Below, piece after piece: positions 40,025 to 47,903 of a stretch of 64,000 bases of DNA. Source of the DNA: Saprospiraceae bacterium (lineage in GTDB: Bacteria; Bacteroidota; Bacteroidia; Chitinophagales; Saprospiraceae). Made by a program: the position numbers and the translations under genes. Positions within the stretch are counted from its first letter, which is position 1. Every line of letters begins with the position of its first letter. The notes beneath the pieces were generated by a model that was given only the letters and a program-made list of their open reading frames with translations, was not told where the DNA came from and did not search any database. Where the stretch lies: the NCBI GenBank assembly GCA_022841745.1, contig JALHQW010000022.1, positions 1 to 64,000 on the forward strand, given 5' to 3'.

Positions 40025-41221
40025 TTAATGCTTTTCTAAGAACTTGACAAACGGCCCAGTTACGAAAAGTAGAATTCCCAACGCCATCACCCCACTGAAA
40101 AGCAGCAAGGGCAGCAATGCACTCCCCCACCCCATGCCGCTGGTGCCCAGCAGCACCTCGGTTGCCAAGAAGCCAATCAGGAACAATGCGCTGCCAATTT
40201 TGGTGGCTTTCCGCAGGTCGAGCCATTTCATTTCAAAAAACAAGGCAATAAAAAAGCAGGTGATGACCCCCAACAGGCAGAGGTGCAGGTAGCCGATGAT
40301 GAGGTTCCTGCCGGCAAATGCTACGGCTTGGATGGGCGGGAAAACGGATAGAAACTGGAGGATGTACTTCAAAATGAACGAGCCAACGGCAAACCAAAGG
40401 AAGGCACGAACCCATTTGTTTTTCGTTGAAAACCAAGCCCTTGCACCTCCAACTATCATTCGTGAAAAAATCAAAAGCCCTGCCATTTGCAGCAGCGCCG
40501 CTATTGCCGCAGGCACCCAAACCGCCCTGCCAAAACTCATACCTAGCAGTGAAAGCAAGTAAGCAGGGATGATTGAGATCGTGAACAAAGCATAAAACTG
40601 CCTTGCCTTTTGGGCGTCGAAGTTCACGCTGTCCATCTCCAGCCATTTGAAGAAAATGCCCAGTGCCACGAACTGGAACCAGCCGTTATACTGGAAGTGA
40701 AGGAAGAAATAGACCGCTGAATTGTATGCCTCTGAGCCACCCAGACCCTTGGCCGACAGCGCACCAATGGCAAAGGGTGCCAGCGTCGAAAGCAGCCCCA
40801 ACCATAGCCCCGTTTTCACCCAGCGCAGCGGTAAGGAGTTAGGCAAAAGCCGAACGTCTTTGAAAAACCGGAAAATGAACCAGTAATTGAGCACTTGGAA
40901 CAGCGTGGAGCAGATAATGGAGTACAGCCCGTAGCCCTGCAAGGCGAAACTGACCAGTACGCCCACGATGACCACGACGGTCAGCTTGAATTGAAAGGCG
41001 TATCTCCCTGATTGGATTTGTTCTTTTGATAAAAAAAGGTTGGCCAATAGAAGCATCATGGCTGTATAAACCCAGCCCTGAAAAGCGGTGTGCGAGTGGG
41101 CGTGGAGCAGGTGATCGTAGGCAAGGGGCAATTTCAAGAAAGTGGAAAGCCGCATCAAAGTGCCTACCAGCGCAATGACCAACAAAAACAGCAGGCTTAT
41201 TTTGCTCCAACTCCCATTCAT
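40025..41221 (-). CDS. Polytopic membrane protein of the nor region, possibly heme-binding
   Basis: 398 residues with about 11-12 predicted transmembrane helices and almost no soluble domain. The first loop holds LLHAHSHTAFQGWVYTAMML, and conserved-looking His residues recur within helices (YFFLHFQYNGWFQFV, LIIGYLHLCLLGVI). This resembles the core of heme-copper-oxidase-like or NnrS-like proteins, but I cannot assign a family with confidence. It sits between two rrf2 genes, upstream of norZ on the same strand, which strongly implies a role in NO metabolism or sensing. The gap to the upstream rrf2 gene is 36 bp. Confidence 0.75.
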   Translation of the reverse strand: MNGSWSKISLLFLLVIALVGTLMRLSTFLKLPLAYDHLLHAHSHTAFQGWVYTAMMLLLANLFLSKEQIQSGRYAFQFKLTVVVIVGVLVSFALQGYGLYSIICSTLFQVLNYWFIFRFFKDVRLLPNSLPLRWVKTGLWLGLLSTLAPFAIGALSAKGLGGSEAYNSAVYFFLHFQYNGWFQFVALGIFFKWLEMDSVNFDAQKARQFYALFTISIIPAYLLSLLGMSFGRAVWVPAAIAALLQMAGLLIFSRMIVGGARAWFSTKNKWVRAFLWFAVGSFILKYILQFLSVFPPIQAVAFAGRNLIIGYLHLCLLGVITCFFIALFFEMKWLDLRKATKIGSALFLIGFLATEVLLGTSGMGWGSALLPLLLFSGVMALGILLFVTGPFVKFLEKH

Positions 41222-41257
41222 GCACTGGTTCGTTTGCTTGGCAATAGTTTTGGAATT

Positions 41258-41668
41258 TTAGTAGCCCTTCCCGTCCAGCATTCCACCTATCGAGCAAGCC
41301 GATAGCGTAGCCTTCAGTCCTTCCCTGCTACCATAGAAATGGTGGTGCAATGGGCATGGAAGCTTACTTGAACATGTCGGCATACCAAGGATACAACTCG
41401 TCAGTGCCCCCTTCCCGTCAATGCACTCCACAATGTCCAATAACGTCACATTTGAGTTTGCCTCGCTGATATAGAACCCTCCATGAGGCCCCTTCACGCT
41501 GCTGATGAGGCTATGGCGGGAAAGCTGTTGCAAAATCTTGGCGAGGAACTGCTGCGGCACTTGCAGAGCATCGGCGATTTCTTTTACGCCCATGTTCTTC
41601 TCCCTGCCCTCTTGCGCTGTCATATAGATTACTGCCCGAATGGCATATTGGCAACTTTTGGTAAACAT
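41258..41668 (-). CDS. Rrf2-family regulator with three cluster cysteines, divergent from the nos set
   Basis: 136 residues. Winged helix with FTKSCQYAIRAVIYMTAQE, VKEIADALQVPQQFLAKILQ and wing VKGPHGGFYISE. Cys92, Cys99 and Cys105 repeat the C-x6-C-x5-C pattern. An extra Cys6 is shared with the Rrf2 at 21793. It is divergent from the cytochrome c/nosZ set and upstream of the 12-helix membrane protein. Two copies of the shared dyad lie in the 242-bp divergent region, so it may control both directions. Confidence 0.88.
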   Translation of the reverse strand: MFTKSCQYAIRAVIYMTAQEGREKNMGVKEIADALQVPQQFLAKILQQLSRHSLISSVKGPHGGFYISEANSNVTLLDIVECIDGKGALTSCILGMPTCSSKLPCPLHHHFYGSREGLKATLSACSIGGMLDGKGY

Positions 41669-41744
41669 GATTCAAAATTGAGTGGCGAGCATGCGCCGCA
41701 AGCAAATTATCGTTGAACAATGAAACCGCAAATCTCACCTATTT

Positions 41745-41760
41745 CGGATAAAAATACCCT
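41745..41760. promoter_or_regulatory. Putative Rrf2-type operator on the rrf2 side of the divergent region
   Basis: CGGATAAAAATACCCT: GGA-N8-CCC, one base off the GGA-N8-TCC rule. It lies about 77 bp upstream of the rrf2 start at 41668, close to the 80-bp distance seen for the site at 22307. Confidence 0.45.
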
Positions 41761-41850
41761 TTTTTACTTAATGACAAATATCAGTCTGACACCTGATAAT
41801 CGTCATCAACCAAGCAATTGGCAAAGGGCAAACTTTGCCCCATCGAAAAA

Positions 41851-41866
41851 AGGATAAAAACATCCG
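41851..41866. promoter_or_regulatory. Putative Rrf2-type operator upstream of the cytochrome c / nos set
   Basis: AGGATAAAAACATCCG: perfect GGA-N8-TCC, 44 bp before the cytochrome c start. An 11-bp direct repeat (ctgataatcgt at 41793-41803 and 41884-41894) and a 7-bp-stem hairpin (41820-41839, ggcaaag / ctttgcc) also lie in this intergenic region. Confidence 0.55.
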
Positions 41867-41910
41867 AAATTCGATTACAAAATCTGATAATCGTTTAAAA
41901 TCAGTTGTTT

Positions 41911-42387
41911 ATGAAAAAGCAAGTTTTAAACCTCCTCGCATTGTTGATGCTCCTTGCAGCCATTGGCTGCTCCTCCGACAAGTCGGAACCAGCCGCAGCG
42001 GGCGGCGATGCCGCCGCCAAACCCAAGTCCATGGTCTCCGATGAACCAGACCCACTGGAAAACAAAGGCGTAGGCCCCATCACCTCTGTGGAACTGGGCG
42101 CTACCGTTGACCAAGCCATGGCCGACAAGGGCAAGGCCGTTTACGACAAGATGTGTACTGCCTGCCACAAAGCCACCGAAAAGTTCATCGGCCCAGCCCC
42201 AACGGGCATCCTTGACCGCCGCTCACCAGAGTGGGTGATGAACATGATTCTGAACCCTGAGAAAATGGTAAAGGAAGATCCAATCGCCAAAAAACTGCTC
42301 ATGGAGTTCAACGGCTCGCCAATGGCCAACCAGAACCTCACCGAGGAAGAGGCCAGACAGGTACTTGAGTATTTTAGGACGCTTTGA
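41911..42387 (+). CDS. Lipid-anchored mono-heme cytochrome c
   Basis: 158 residues. Signal peptide with lipobox (LLAAIGCSS), an Ala/Gly/Lys/Pro-rich linker, then one class I cytochrome c domain with the heme motif CTACH and a probable distal Met in NGSPMANQNL. The closing helix is TEEEARQVLEYFRTL. It is the first gene of the nos set, 114 bp upstream of nosZ, and would donate electrons to N2O reductase in the periplasm, as proposed for clade II nos clusters. ATG 41911 is used; a TTG two codons earlier is less likely. Its TGA stop overlaps the start of a heptanucleotide array. Confidence 0.9.
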   Translation: MKKQVLNLLALLMLLAAIGCSSDKSEPAAAGGDAAAKPKSMVSDEPDPLENKGVGPITSVELGATVDQAMADKGKAVYDKMCTACHKATEKFIGPAPTGILDRRSPEWVMNMILNPEKMVKEDPIAKKLLMEFNGSPMANQNLTEEEARQVLEYFRTL

Positions 42388-42480
42388 TTGGTGATTGGTG
42401 ATTGGTGACTCGTGATTCGTGCCTCGCAGCCCGAATCACGAGTCACCAATCACGAATCACGATTAACGAACCACGATTCA
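42386..42480. repeat. Inverted heptanucleotide arrays between the cytochrome c gene and nosZ
   Basis: The left array is five heptads, GATTGGT three times, then GACTCGT and GATTCGT (42386-42420). After gcctcgcagccc comes the opposite-orientation array (GAATCAC, GAGTCAC, CAATCAC, GAATCAC and further degenerate units). The arms can fold into a long hairpin. It begins within the TGA of the cytochrome gene and ends 21 bp before the nosZ ATG. Confidence 0.85.
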
Positions 42481-42501
42481 TAATAAAAATCAATTCCTGA
42501 T

Positions 42502-44490
42502 ATGAAAAATCATTCAAACCAGCTTTCAAACTTAATGCTTGCAGCAATGGCAGCGCTCGTGCTCGTGCTGGCAAGCTGCGGACAAGGTAACAAGGGCGCA
42601 ACAACTGGCGCTTTGGGTAGCAATGCCGCTCAAAAAACTTATGTAGCACCTGGCTCGCTCGATGAGTTCTACCTGTTCACTTCCGGCGGTTTCAGCGGAC
42701 AAATCGGCGTGTATGGCCTCCCTTCTGGCAGGTTGTTCAAGCAGATTCCCGTATTCTCCCTCGACGCTGAAAAAGGCTATGGCTTCAACGAGGAGACCAA
42801 GCCATTGCTGCAAACCTCGCATGGCTTTATCCCTTGGGACGACTCCCACCACCCGGCCCTCTCGCAGACCAACGGCGAAACCGACGGGCGCTGGATTTTC
42901 ATCAACGGCAACAATACGCCCCGCCTCGCACGGGTGGATTTGAGCACATTCGAAACAGCCGAAATCCTTGAAATCCCGAACTCAGGTGGCAACCACTCCT
43001 CACCTTACCTGACCATGAACACCGAATATGTGGTGGCAGGTACCCGTTTCAGTGTGCCGATTCCGCAAAAGGACGTGGCCATTTCGAGCTACGCCGAGAA
43101 CTTCAAAGGGGCGCTTTCCTTCGTAAAAGTGGACCCAAAAACGGGCCGTATGAACGTAGAGTTCCAAGTGCTGATGCCCGGCCTCAACTTCGACCTGGCC
43201 AGCAGCGGCAAAGGCCCATCGCACGGTTGGACCTTCTTCACCAGCTACAACTCCGAGCTGAAAAACTCGCTGTTGGAGGTTAACGCCTCCCAAAATGACA
43301 AGGACTTCGTGGCCGCCATCAACTGGAAAAAAGCCGAGGAATACCTCAAGGCTGGCAAGGCCAAGGACTTCCCCGCCAACTATTACCACAACGTTTACAG
43401 CGATGAAACGCACACGGCCACTTCCACGCAGCTAAAGTCGGTGAAGGTGCTGATTCCGAGCGAATGCCCCGGCCTCGTTTACCTGCTCCCAACGCCCAAG
43501 TCGCCACACGGTGTGGACGTTGACCCAACTGGTGAATACATCGTTTGCTCTGGCAAGCTTAGCGCCGACATCACGGCACACTCGTTCACCAAGATGCTAA
43601 AGGCCGCCGACAACAAAGAATTTGACGGTGATATTAGTGGCGTACCCATTTTGAAATTTGAATCCGTATTGGGTGGCACGGTGAAGGAACCCGGCCTTGG
43701 CCCGCTCCACACCGAGTTCGACGCCAATGGCAATGCCTACACCAGCTTCTTCATCTCTTCCGAAATCGTGAAATGGAAAGTAGGAACTTGGGAGGTCGTT
43801 GACCGCCAACCCACGTACTACTCCATCGGTCACCTTTGCGTGCCGGGCGGCAACTCTGCCAAGCCGGAAGGCAAGTACGTCATCGCCTTGAACAAAATCA
43901 CCAAGGACCGCTACCTGCCCACTGGACCTGAATTGACCCAAAGCGCTCAACTGTACTCCATTGACGGCGACAAGATGGAACTGCTGCTCGACTTCCCAAC
44001 CGTTGGCGAACCGCACTATGCACAAGCTATATCGGCCAGCCGGGTGATACCAAAACAGAAGCAGTTCTTCAAGCTGAGCGAGAACAAGCACAAATACGTG
44101 ACCCCCACCGAGAAGGACGCTAAAGTGGTTCGGGAGGGCAACGTCGTACACGTCTATATGACCACCATCCGCAGCCACTTCATGCCGGACAATATTGAGG
44201 GTGTTAAGGTCGGCGACAAAGTCTATTTCCACGTCACCAACTTAGAGCAGGACTTCGACGTGCCACACGGCTTCGCCGTCATGGGCGCTACCAATGCCGA
44301 GTTGCTCATCATGCCTGGACAGACTGAAACGCTACTTTGGGAACCCAAAAAAGAAGGTGTTTTCCCCATGTACTGTACTGACTTCTGCTCGGCCCTTCAC
44401 CAAGAAATGCAGGGTTATATCCGGGTATCGCCCGCCAGTTCTGCCACTGCCCTGAAGTGGTGGTTGGGTGAGGAGAAACCGGTTCAGTAA
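42502..44490 (+). CDS. nosZ: Nitrous-oxide reductase, clade II
   Basis: 662-residue periplasmic copper enzyme that reduces N2O to N2. The N-terminus is a Sec signal with a lipobox-like LVLASCGQG, not a Tat twin-arginine motif, which marks the clade II (atypical) type. The propeller domain carries the CuZ histidine motifs DDSHHP, GPSHGW, KSPHGVDV, GPLHTEF, SIGHLCV and GEPHYAQ. The cupredoxin domain carries CuA ligands His589 (DVPHGF), Cys625, Cys629, His633 and Met636 (CTDFCSALHQEM). All key residues are present, so it should be active once loaded with copper by NosL/NosDFY encoded downstream. Heptad arrays flank it on both sides. Confidence 0.98.
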   Translation: MKNHSNQLSNLMLAAMAALVLVLASCGQGNKGATTGALGSNAAQKTYVAPGSLDEFYLFTSGGFSGQIGVYGLPSGRLFKQIPVFSLDAEKGYGFNEETKPLLQTSHGFIPWDDSHHPALSQTNGETDGRWIFINGNNTPRLARVDLSTFETAEILEIPNSGGNHSSPYLTMNTEYVVAGTRFSVPIPQKDVAISSYAENFKGALSFVKVDPKTGRMNVEFQVLMPGLNFDLASSGKGPSHGWTFFTSYNSELKNSLLEVNASQNDKDFVAAINWKKAEEYLKAGKAKDFPANYYHNVYSDETHTATSTQLKSVKVLIPSECPGLVYLLPTPKSPHGVDVDPTGEYIVCSGKLSADITAHSFTKMLKAADNKEFDGDISGVPILKFESVLGGTVKEPGLGPLHTEFDANGNAYTSFFISSEIVKWKVGTWEVVDRQPTYYSIGHLCVPGGNSAKPEGKYVIALNKITKDRYLPTGPELTQSAQLYSIDGDKMELLLDFPTVGEPHYAQAISASRVIPKQKQFFKLSENKHKYVTPTEKDAKVVREGNVVHVYMTTIRSHFMPDNIEGVKVGDKVYFHVTNLEQDFDVPHGFAVMGATNAELLIMPGQTETLLWEPKKEGVFPMYCTDFCSALHQEMQGYIRVSPASSATALKWWLGEEKPVQ

Positions 44491-44493
44491 AAT

Positions 44494-44566
44494 CGTGATT
44501 GGTGATTCGTGATTCGTGATTGGGCAGCCCCTTCACGAGTCACGAATTACCAATTACCAATCACGA
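44494..44566. repeat. Inverted heptanucleotide arrays after nosZ
   Basis: CGTGATT, GGTGATT, CGTGATT, CGTGATT, then the core gggcagccccttc, then opposite-orientation units (ACGAGTC, ACGAATT, ACCAATT, ACCAATC). It starts 3 bp after the nosZ stop and ends 3 bp before the next ATG, so it fills the whole gap. The core ggcagccccYtc is shared with the array at 47892-47965. Confidence 0.85.
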
Positions 44567-44569
44567 AAA

Positions 44570-45193
44570 ATGAAAGCCTTTCCAAAAATTTTATTCTTTA
44601 TTGCTGCCACATTTTTGCTGACGTTGTTTATCTTTCCCATGTGGCAGATAACCTTGGTTGCTCCGCAATATCCAAAGGGTGTGACCATGTATATCTGGAT
44701 AAATAAAATAACGGGCAGCGAAGAAGGGACGCTCCAAAATATCAATATATTGAACCATTATGTGGGCATGAAATATATTGAGCCGGATGCCATTCCAGAA
44801 TTGAAATATTTCCCATTCGTGGTCATAGCCCTGGCAGTCTTGGGCATGGTCTCGGCGCTTACCGGTCGTTGGAAAATCTGGGCCGGTTGGCTGGCTTTGC
44901 TTGCAATTGCATGTGCTTTAGGGCTTTATGATTTTTACCTTTGGGAATACGATTATGGTCATAACCTAAGCCCAACAGCCCCTATAAAAATACCTGGCAT
45001 GGCATATCAGCCGCCATTAATTGGGAATAAAATGCTGCTTAATTTCCTGGCTAAATCATGGCCCTATATTGGGGGTTGGTTTATTGGAGGAACGTTTGTG
45101 CTGGGCGGCATTGCGGTTTGGTTGCAGCGCAAAAAAGAATTAACCCAAAAGCAGGAAATTAATTCGGAGAGAAATATTGCGGTAGCTGTTTAA
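44570..45193 (+). CDS. Membrane protein of clade II nos clusters
   Basis: 207 residues. Four hydrophobic segments are visible: N-terminal KILFFIAATFLLTLFIFPMW, then VVIALAVLGMVSALTG, IWAGWLALLAIACALGLYDF and a C-terminal YIGGWFIGGTFVLGGIAVWL. The loop after the first helix contains a patterned WINKITGSEEGTLQNINILN and HYVGMKYIEPD, facing the periplasm. Genes of this type sit between nosZ and nosL in Bacteroidota nos clusters from my memory; the role is unproven, perhaps copper or electron delivery to NosZ. The ATG at 44570 is preferred; the longer frame starts inside the repeat. Confidence 0.8.
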   Translation: MKAFPKILFFIAATFLLTLFIFPMWQITLVAPQYPKGVTMYIWINKITGSEEGTLQNINILNHYVGMKYIEPDAIPELKYFPFVVIALAVLGMVSALTGRWKIWAGWLALLAIACALGLYDFYLWEYDYGHNLSPTAPIKIPGMAYQPPLIGNKMLLNFLAKSWPYIGGWFIGGTFVLGGIAVWLQRKKELTQKQEINSERNIAVAV

Positions 45194-45254
45194 TTAAGGC
45201 AATAGGTTTATTAATTGAATTAAAGGCTGCCATTGACAAATTTGCACAGGCCAA

Positions 45255-45320
45255 TCGAGAGGCGGGGTTATCAAACCCCGTTGTTCTGGAACAGCGGGGT
45301 TTGATAACCCCGCCTCTCGA
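45255..45320. repeat. 66-bp near-perfect palindrome upstream of nosL
   Basis: Arms begin tcgagaggcggggttatcaa and continue aaccccgttgttc, with the reverse complement up to 45320. It shares its outer arm sequence with the palindrome at 36779-36848 (gagaggcggggttatcRaa). It occupies the gap between the membrane protein gene and nosL. Confidence 0.8.
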
Positions 45321-45418
45321 AAGAAAACTGCCATATCCTGTATTCTCAGTTCCTAAAAACCTAATAAGTCGCTGACTAAGGTCTTTCTAAATCAATTTCA
45401 ATTTAATCACCTCATCAC

Positions 45419-45847
45419 ATGAAAAAGCTCGCAATACTATTGCTGTTTGGCAGCTTTTTAACTGCCTGTACCCCCACCGCTGAGCCAGTTGCCTTTGGCG
45501 AAGACATGTGCGCCCACTGCAAAATGACCATCGTTGACGAGCCTTTCGCAGCTGAGGCAGTCAGCCAAAAAGGGAAGGTCTATAAGTTCGACGCCATCGA
45601 GTGCATGGTCGAGTTTTTGAAGATAAAACAGTCCGACGAAATGGCCTTGATGCTCGTGCGGGACTACGAAAATCCCAAGGAATGGCAGGATGCCACCCAA
45701 TGCAACTACCTGATTTCCAAGGATTTGCCCAGCCCTATGGGCGCTGGACTTTCTGCATGGCTTTCCAAGGAAAGCGCAGAGACTATGCAATCGGAAAAGG
45801 GCGGGGAGGTGTATGATTGGGAAGGTTTGAAACAACAGTTTAACTGA
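45419..45847 (+). CDS. nosL: NosL copper chaperone lipoprotein
   Basis: 142 residues. Lipobox LTAC anchors it in the envelope. The NosL domain has FGEDMCAHCKMTIVDEPFAA (CxxC-x-M), YKFDAIECMVEFLK and the C-terminal LPSPMGAGLSAWLSK. NosL binds Cu(I) and supplies the copper sites of NosZ. Stop codon TGA overlaps the first bases of a repeat array leading to nosD. Confidence 0.95.
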   Translation: MKKLAILLLFGSFLTACTPTAEPVAFGEDMCAHCKMTIVDEPFAAEAVSQKGKVYKFDAIECMVEFLKIKQSDEMALMLVRDYENPKEWQDATQCNYLISKDLPSPMGAGLSAWLSKESAETMQSEKGGEVYDWEGLKQQFN

Positions 45848-45919
45848 GGTATGGAGGTATGGGGTATGGAGGTATGCGACGCCCTCCATACCTCATACCT
45901 CCATACCTCCATACCTCAG
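45846..45919. repeat. Inverted 7/8-bp repeat arrays between nosL and nosD
   Basis: Units of ggtatgga type (GAGGTAT, GGAGGTAT, GGGGTAT, GGAGGTAT), then gcgacgccc, then the inverse units (tccatacc, tcatacc, tccatacc, tccatacc). It starts inside the nosL stop and ends 5 bp before the nosD ATG. The unit sequence differs from the gattcgt family but the design is the same. Confidence 0.8.
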
Positions 45920-45924
45920 TTTAC

Positions 45925-47160
45925 ATGTTTAGATGGATTTTTATAAGCACTTTATTGCTTGCAGGGCAGGCAGTTTTTCCGGCAAATACCCTCCGAGTTT
46001 GCAAGTCCTGCCCTGCTAATTCCATTCGGGAAGCCATCCGACTGGCGAGTCCGTGTGACACGATTTTCGTGGAAAGCGGCACGTACAAAGAAGGCAATAT
46101 CCTGATTGACAAGGAGTTGACGCTAATTGGCCGTGGCCAACCCGTGCTGGATGGAGAGGGTAAAACCGAAATCGTCACCATAGCTTCCAACCATGTTCAT
46201 TTCGAGGGGTTTGTCATCAAAAACGTGGGCACCAGCTACTCGCAAGACCGTGCGGGCATCCGGGTTAAAGAAGCCACCGAATTTTATGTGAAAGGCAACC
46301 GGGTGGAAAATGCCTTTTTCGGCATTTATTTACAGAAGTCGAAAAACGGCATCATTGAGGGTAACGAGGTGGTGGGAGAGGCAAAGGACGAGGTGAGCAG
46401 CGGCAACGCCATCCACCTCTGGTACTGCGATAACGTGCTGATTATCAACAACAAAACCATAGGCCATCGGGATGGAATTTACTTGGAATTCGTGAATTTC
46501 AGCACCGTACAGGGCAACTACAGCGAGCGGAACGTGCGCTACGGCCTGCACTTCATGTTTTCCAATGACGACATTTACCGTGGTAATACTTTCCACGACA
46601 ACGGTGCGGGAGTCGCCGTGATGTACTCGAAGCGCATAGGCATGTTCAGCAACCATTTTGAAGAAAACTGGGGCCCTGCGGCATACGGGTTGCTGCTGAA
46701 GGAAATCCACGATGGGCAAATCGAGGGGAACACTTTTCAGGAAAACACAGTCGGCATCTTCGCCGAAACGAGCAATCGCATTGTTTACACCAAAAACCAA
46801 TTTATCCAAAACGGCTGGGCACTCAAAATCTCTGGAGGCTGCCAGCAGAACAACCTCACTGCCAATAATTTCATCGGCAACAGCTTTGACCTCGCCGTGC
46901 ATTCCGCTGGCACGGACAACAAATTCGATGGCAATTTCTGGAGCGACTACGCAGGCTATGATTTGGACAAAAATGGCATTGGTGATGTGCCGCACCGCCC
47001 CATGAAACTGTTCAGCTACGTGGTGAGCAAGACGCCCGAAAGCCTTGTTCTCCTGCGCAGTTTGTTCGTGGATATTTTGAATTTTTCTGAGAAAGTTAGC
47101 CCTATTTTTACGCCCGAAAACGTGGTTGACAACCAACCTTTATTGGCAGAAAGCACTTAA
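45925..47160 (+). CDS. nosD: NosD, periplasmic copper-site maturation protein
   Basis: 411 residues. A signal peptide (about 1-20, LLLAGQAVFPAN) precedes a right-handed beta-helix of CASH/PbH1 repeats (ASNHVHFEGFVIKNVGTSYS, YLQKSKNGIIEGNEVVGE, GLHFMFSNDDIYRGNTFHDN). The conserved NosD pattern SAGTDNKFDGNFWSDYAGYD and DKNGIGDVPHRP is near the C-terminus. It works with the NosFY ABC transporter in assembling CuZ of NosZ. The ATG at 45925 is chosen because it gives the signal peptide; the longer frame starts in the repeat. nosF follows 35 bp later. Confidence 0.95.
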   Translation: MFRWIFISTLLLAGQAVFPANTLRVCKSCPANSIREAIRLASPCDTIFVESGTYKEGNILIDKELTLIGRGQPVLDGEGKTEIVTIASNHVHFEGFVIKNVGTSYSQDRAGIRVKEATEFYVKGNRVENAFFGIYLQKSKNGIIEGNEVVGEAKDEVSSGNAIHLWYCDNVLIINNKTIGHRDGIYLEFVNFSTVQGNYSERNVRYGLHFMFSNDDIYRGNTFHDNGAGVAVMYSKRIGMFSNHFEENWGPAAYGLLLKEIHDGQIEGNTFQENTVGIFAETSNRIVYTKNQFIQNGWALKISGGCQQNNLTANNFIGNSFDLAVHSAGTDNKFDGNFWSDYAGYDLDKNGIGDVPHRPMKLFSYVVSKTPESLVLLRSLFVDILNFSEKVSPIFTPENVVDNQPLLAEST

Positions 47161-47195
47161 GGAAATTGCCGCATGACACCTTTTTAATTGAAGAA

Positions 47196-47903
47196 ATGAT
47201 TTCGATACACCATCTGCACAAAGCCTTTGGAAAAAACCACGTCCTGAACGGCGTTGACCTGACCTTCGACCAGCCTGGTATTGTGGCCGTGCTGGGGCCG
47301 AACGGCTCCGGCAAGACGACCATCATCAAGTCCATCCTCGGCATGGTGCTGCCAGACGAGGGCATTATCAAAGTGCAAGGCGAGGACATCAAGGGCAAAT
47401 GGCTATACCGCAACCAGATTGCCTACCTTCCGCAAATCGCCCGCTTCCCCGAAAACCTGACCGTGGCGGAACTGCTCCGCATGGTGAAAGACCTGAACAC
47501 TGGCACTGCCCACGATTCCGAATTGATTGAACATTTCGGGCTTCACGACTTCCTCGACAAGCGCCTTGGCAACCTCTCTGGAGGCACCCGCCAAAAGGTT
47601 AACCTTGTGCTCACTTTCATGTACGATTCCCCCATTATCATCCTTGACGAACCGACCGCCGGGCTTGACCCCATTTCGCTCGTGCGCCTCAAGGAACTCA
47701 TCAACCAGCAGCGCATGAAGGGCAAAACCATCCTCATCACTACCCACGTTATGGGCCTTGTGGAAGAATTGGCCGATGAGGTGGTATTCTTGCTGGAAGG
47801 TCATATCCATTTTAGGGGCAGTTTGCAGTTGCTGAAATCGCAGACGGGTGAGGGGAACGTGGAGAAGGCTATCGCTTCACTCTTGGAACGTCGTGATTCC
47901 TAA
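47196..47903 (+). CDS. nosF: NosF, ABC transporter ATPase
   Basis: 235 residues. Walker A GPNGSGKT (34-41), Q-loop in YLPQIARFPENLT, ABC signature LSGGTRQK, Walker B IIILDEPTAGLD and the H-loop in ITTHVMGL are all present. With NosY it forms the transporter that supports copper-sulfide cluster assembly in NosZ. The ATG at 47196 starts directly at the first strand (MISIHHLHKAFG). The last codons and the TAA lie inside a heptad array. Confidence 0.95.
   Translation: MISIHHLHKAFGKNHVLNGVDLTFDQPGIVAVLGPNGSGKTTIIKSILGMVLPDEGIIKVQGEDIKGKWLYRNQIAYLPQIARFPENLTVAELLRMVKDLNTGTAHDSELIEHFGLHDFLDKRLGNLSGGTRQKVNLVLTFMYDSPIIILDEPTAGLDPISLVRLKELINQQRMKGKTILITTHVMGLVEELADEVVFLLEGHIHFRGSLQLLKSQTGEGNVEKAIASLLERRDS

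Noticed and set aside
45859-45924. Upstream start of nosD inside the repeat array
   Set aside because: Residues encoded by the repeat (YLIPPYLHTSVY) precede a proper signal peptide that begins at 45925.
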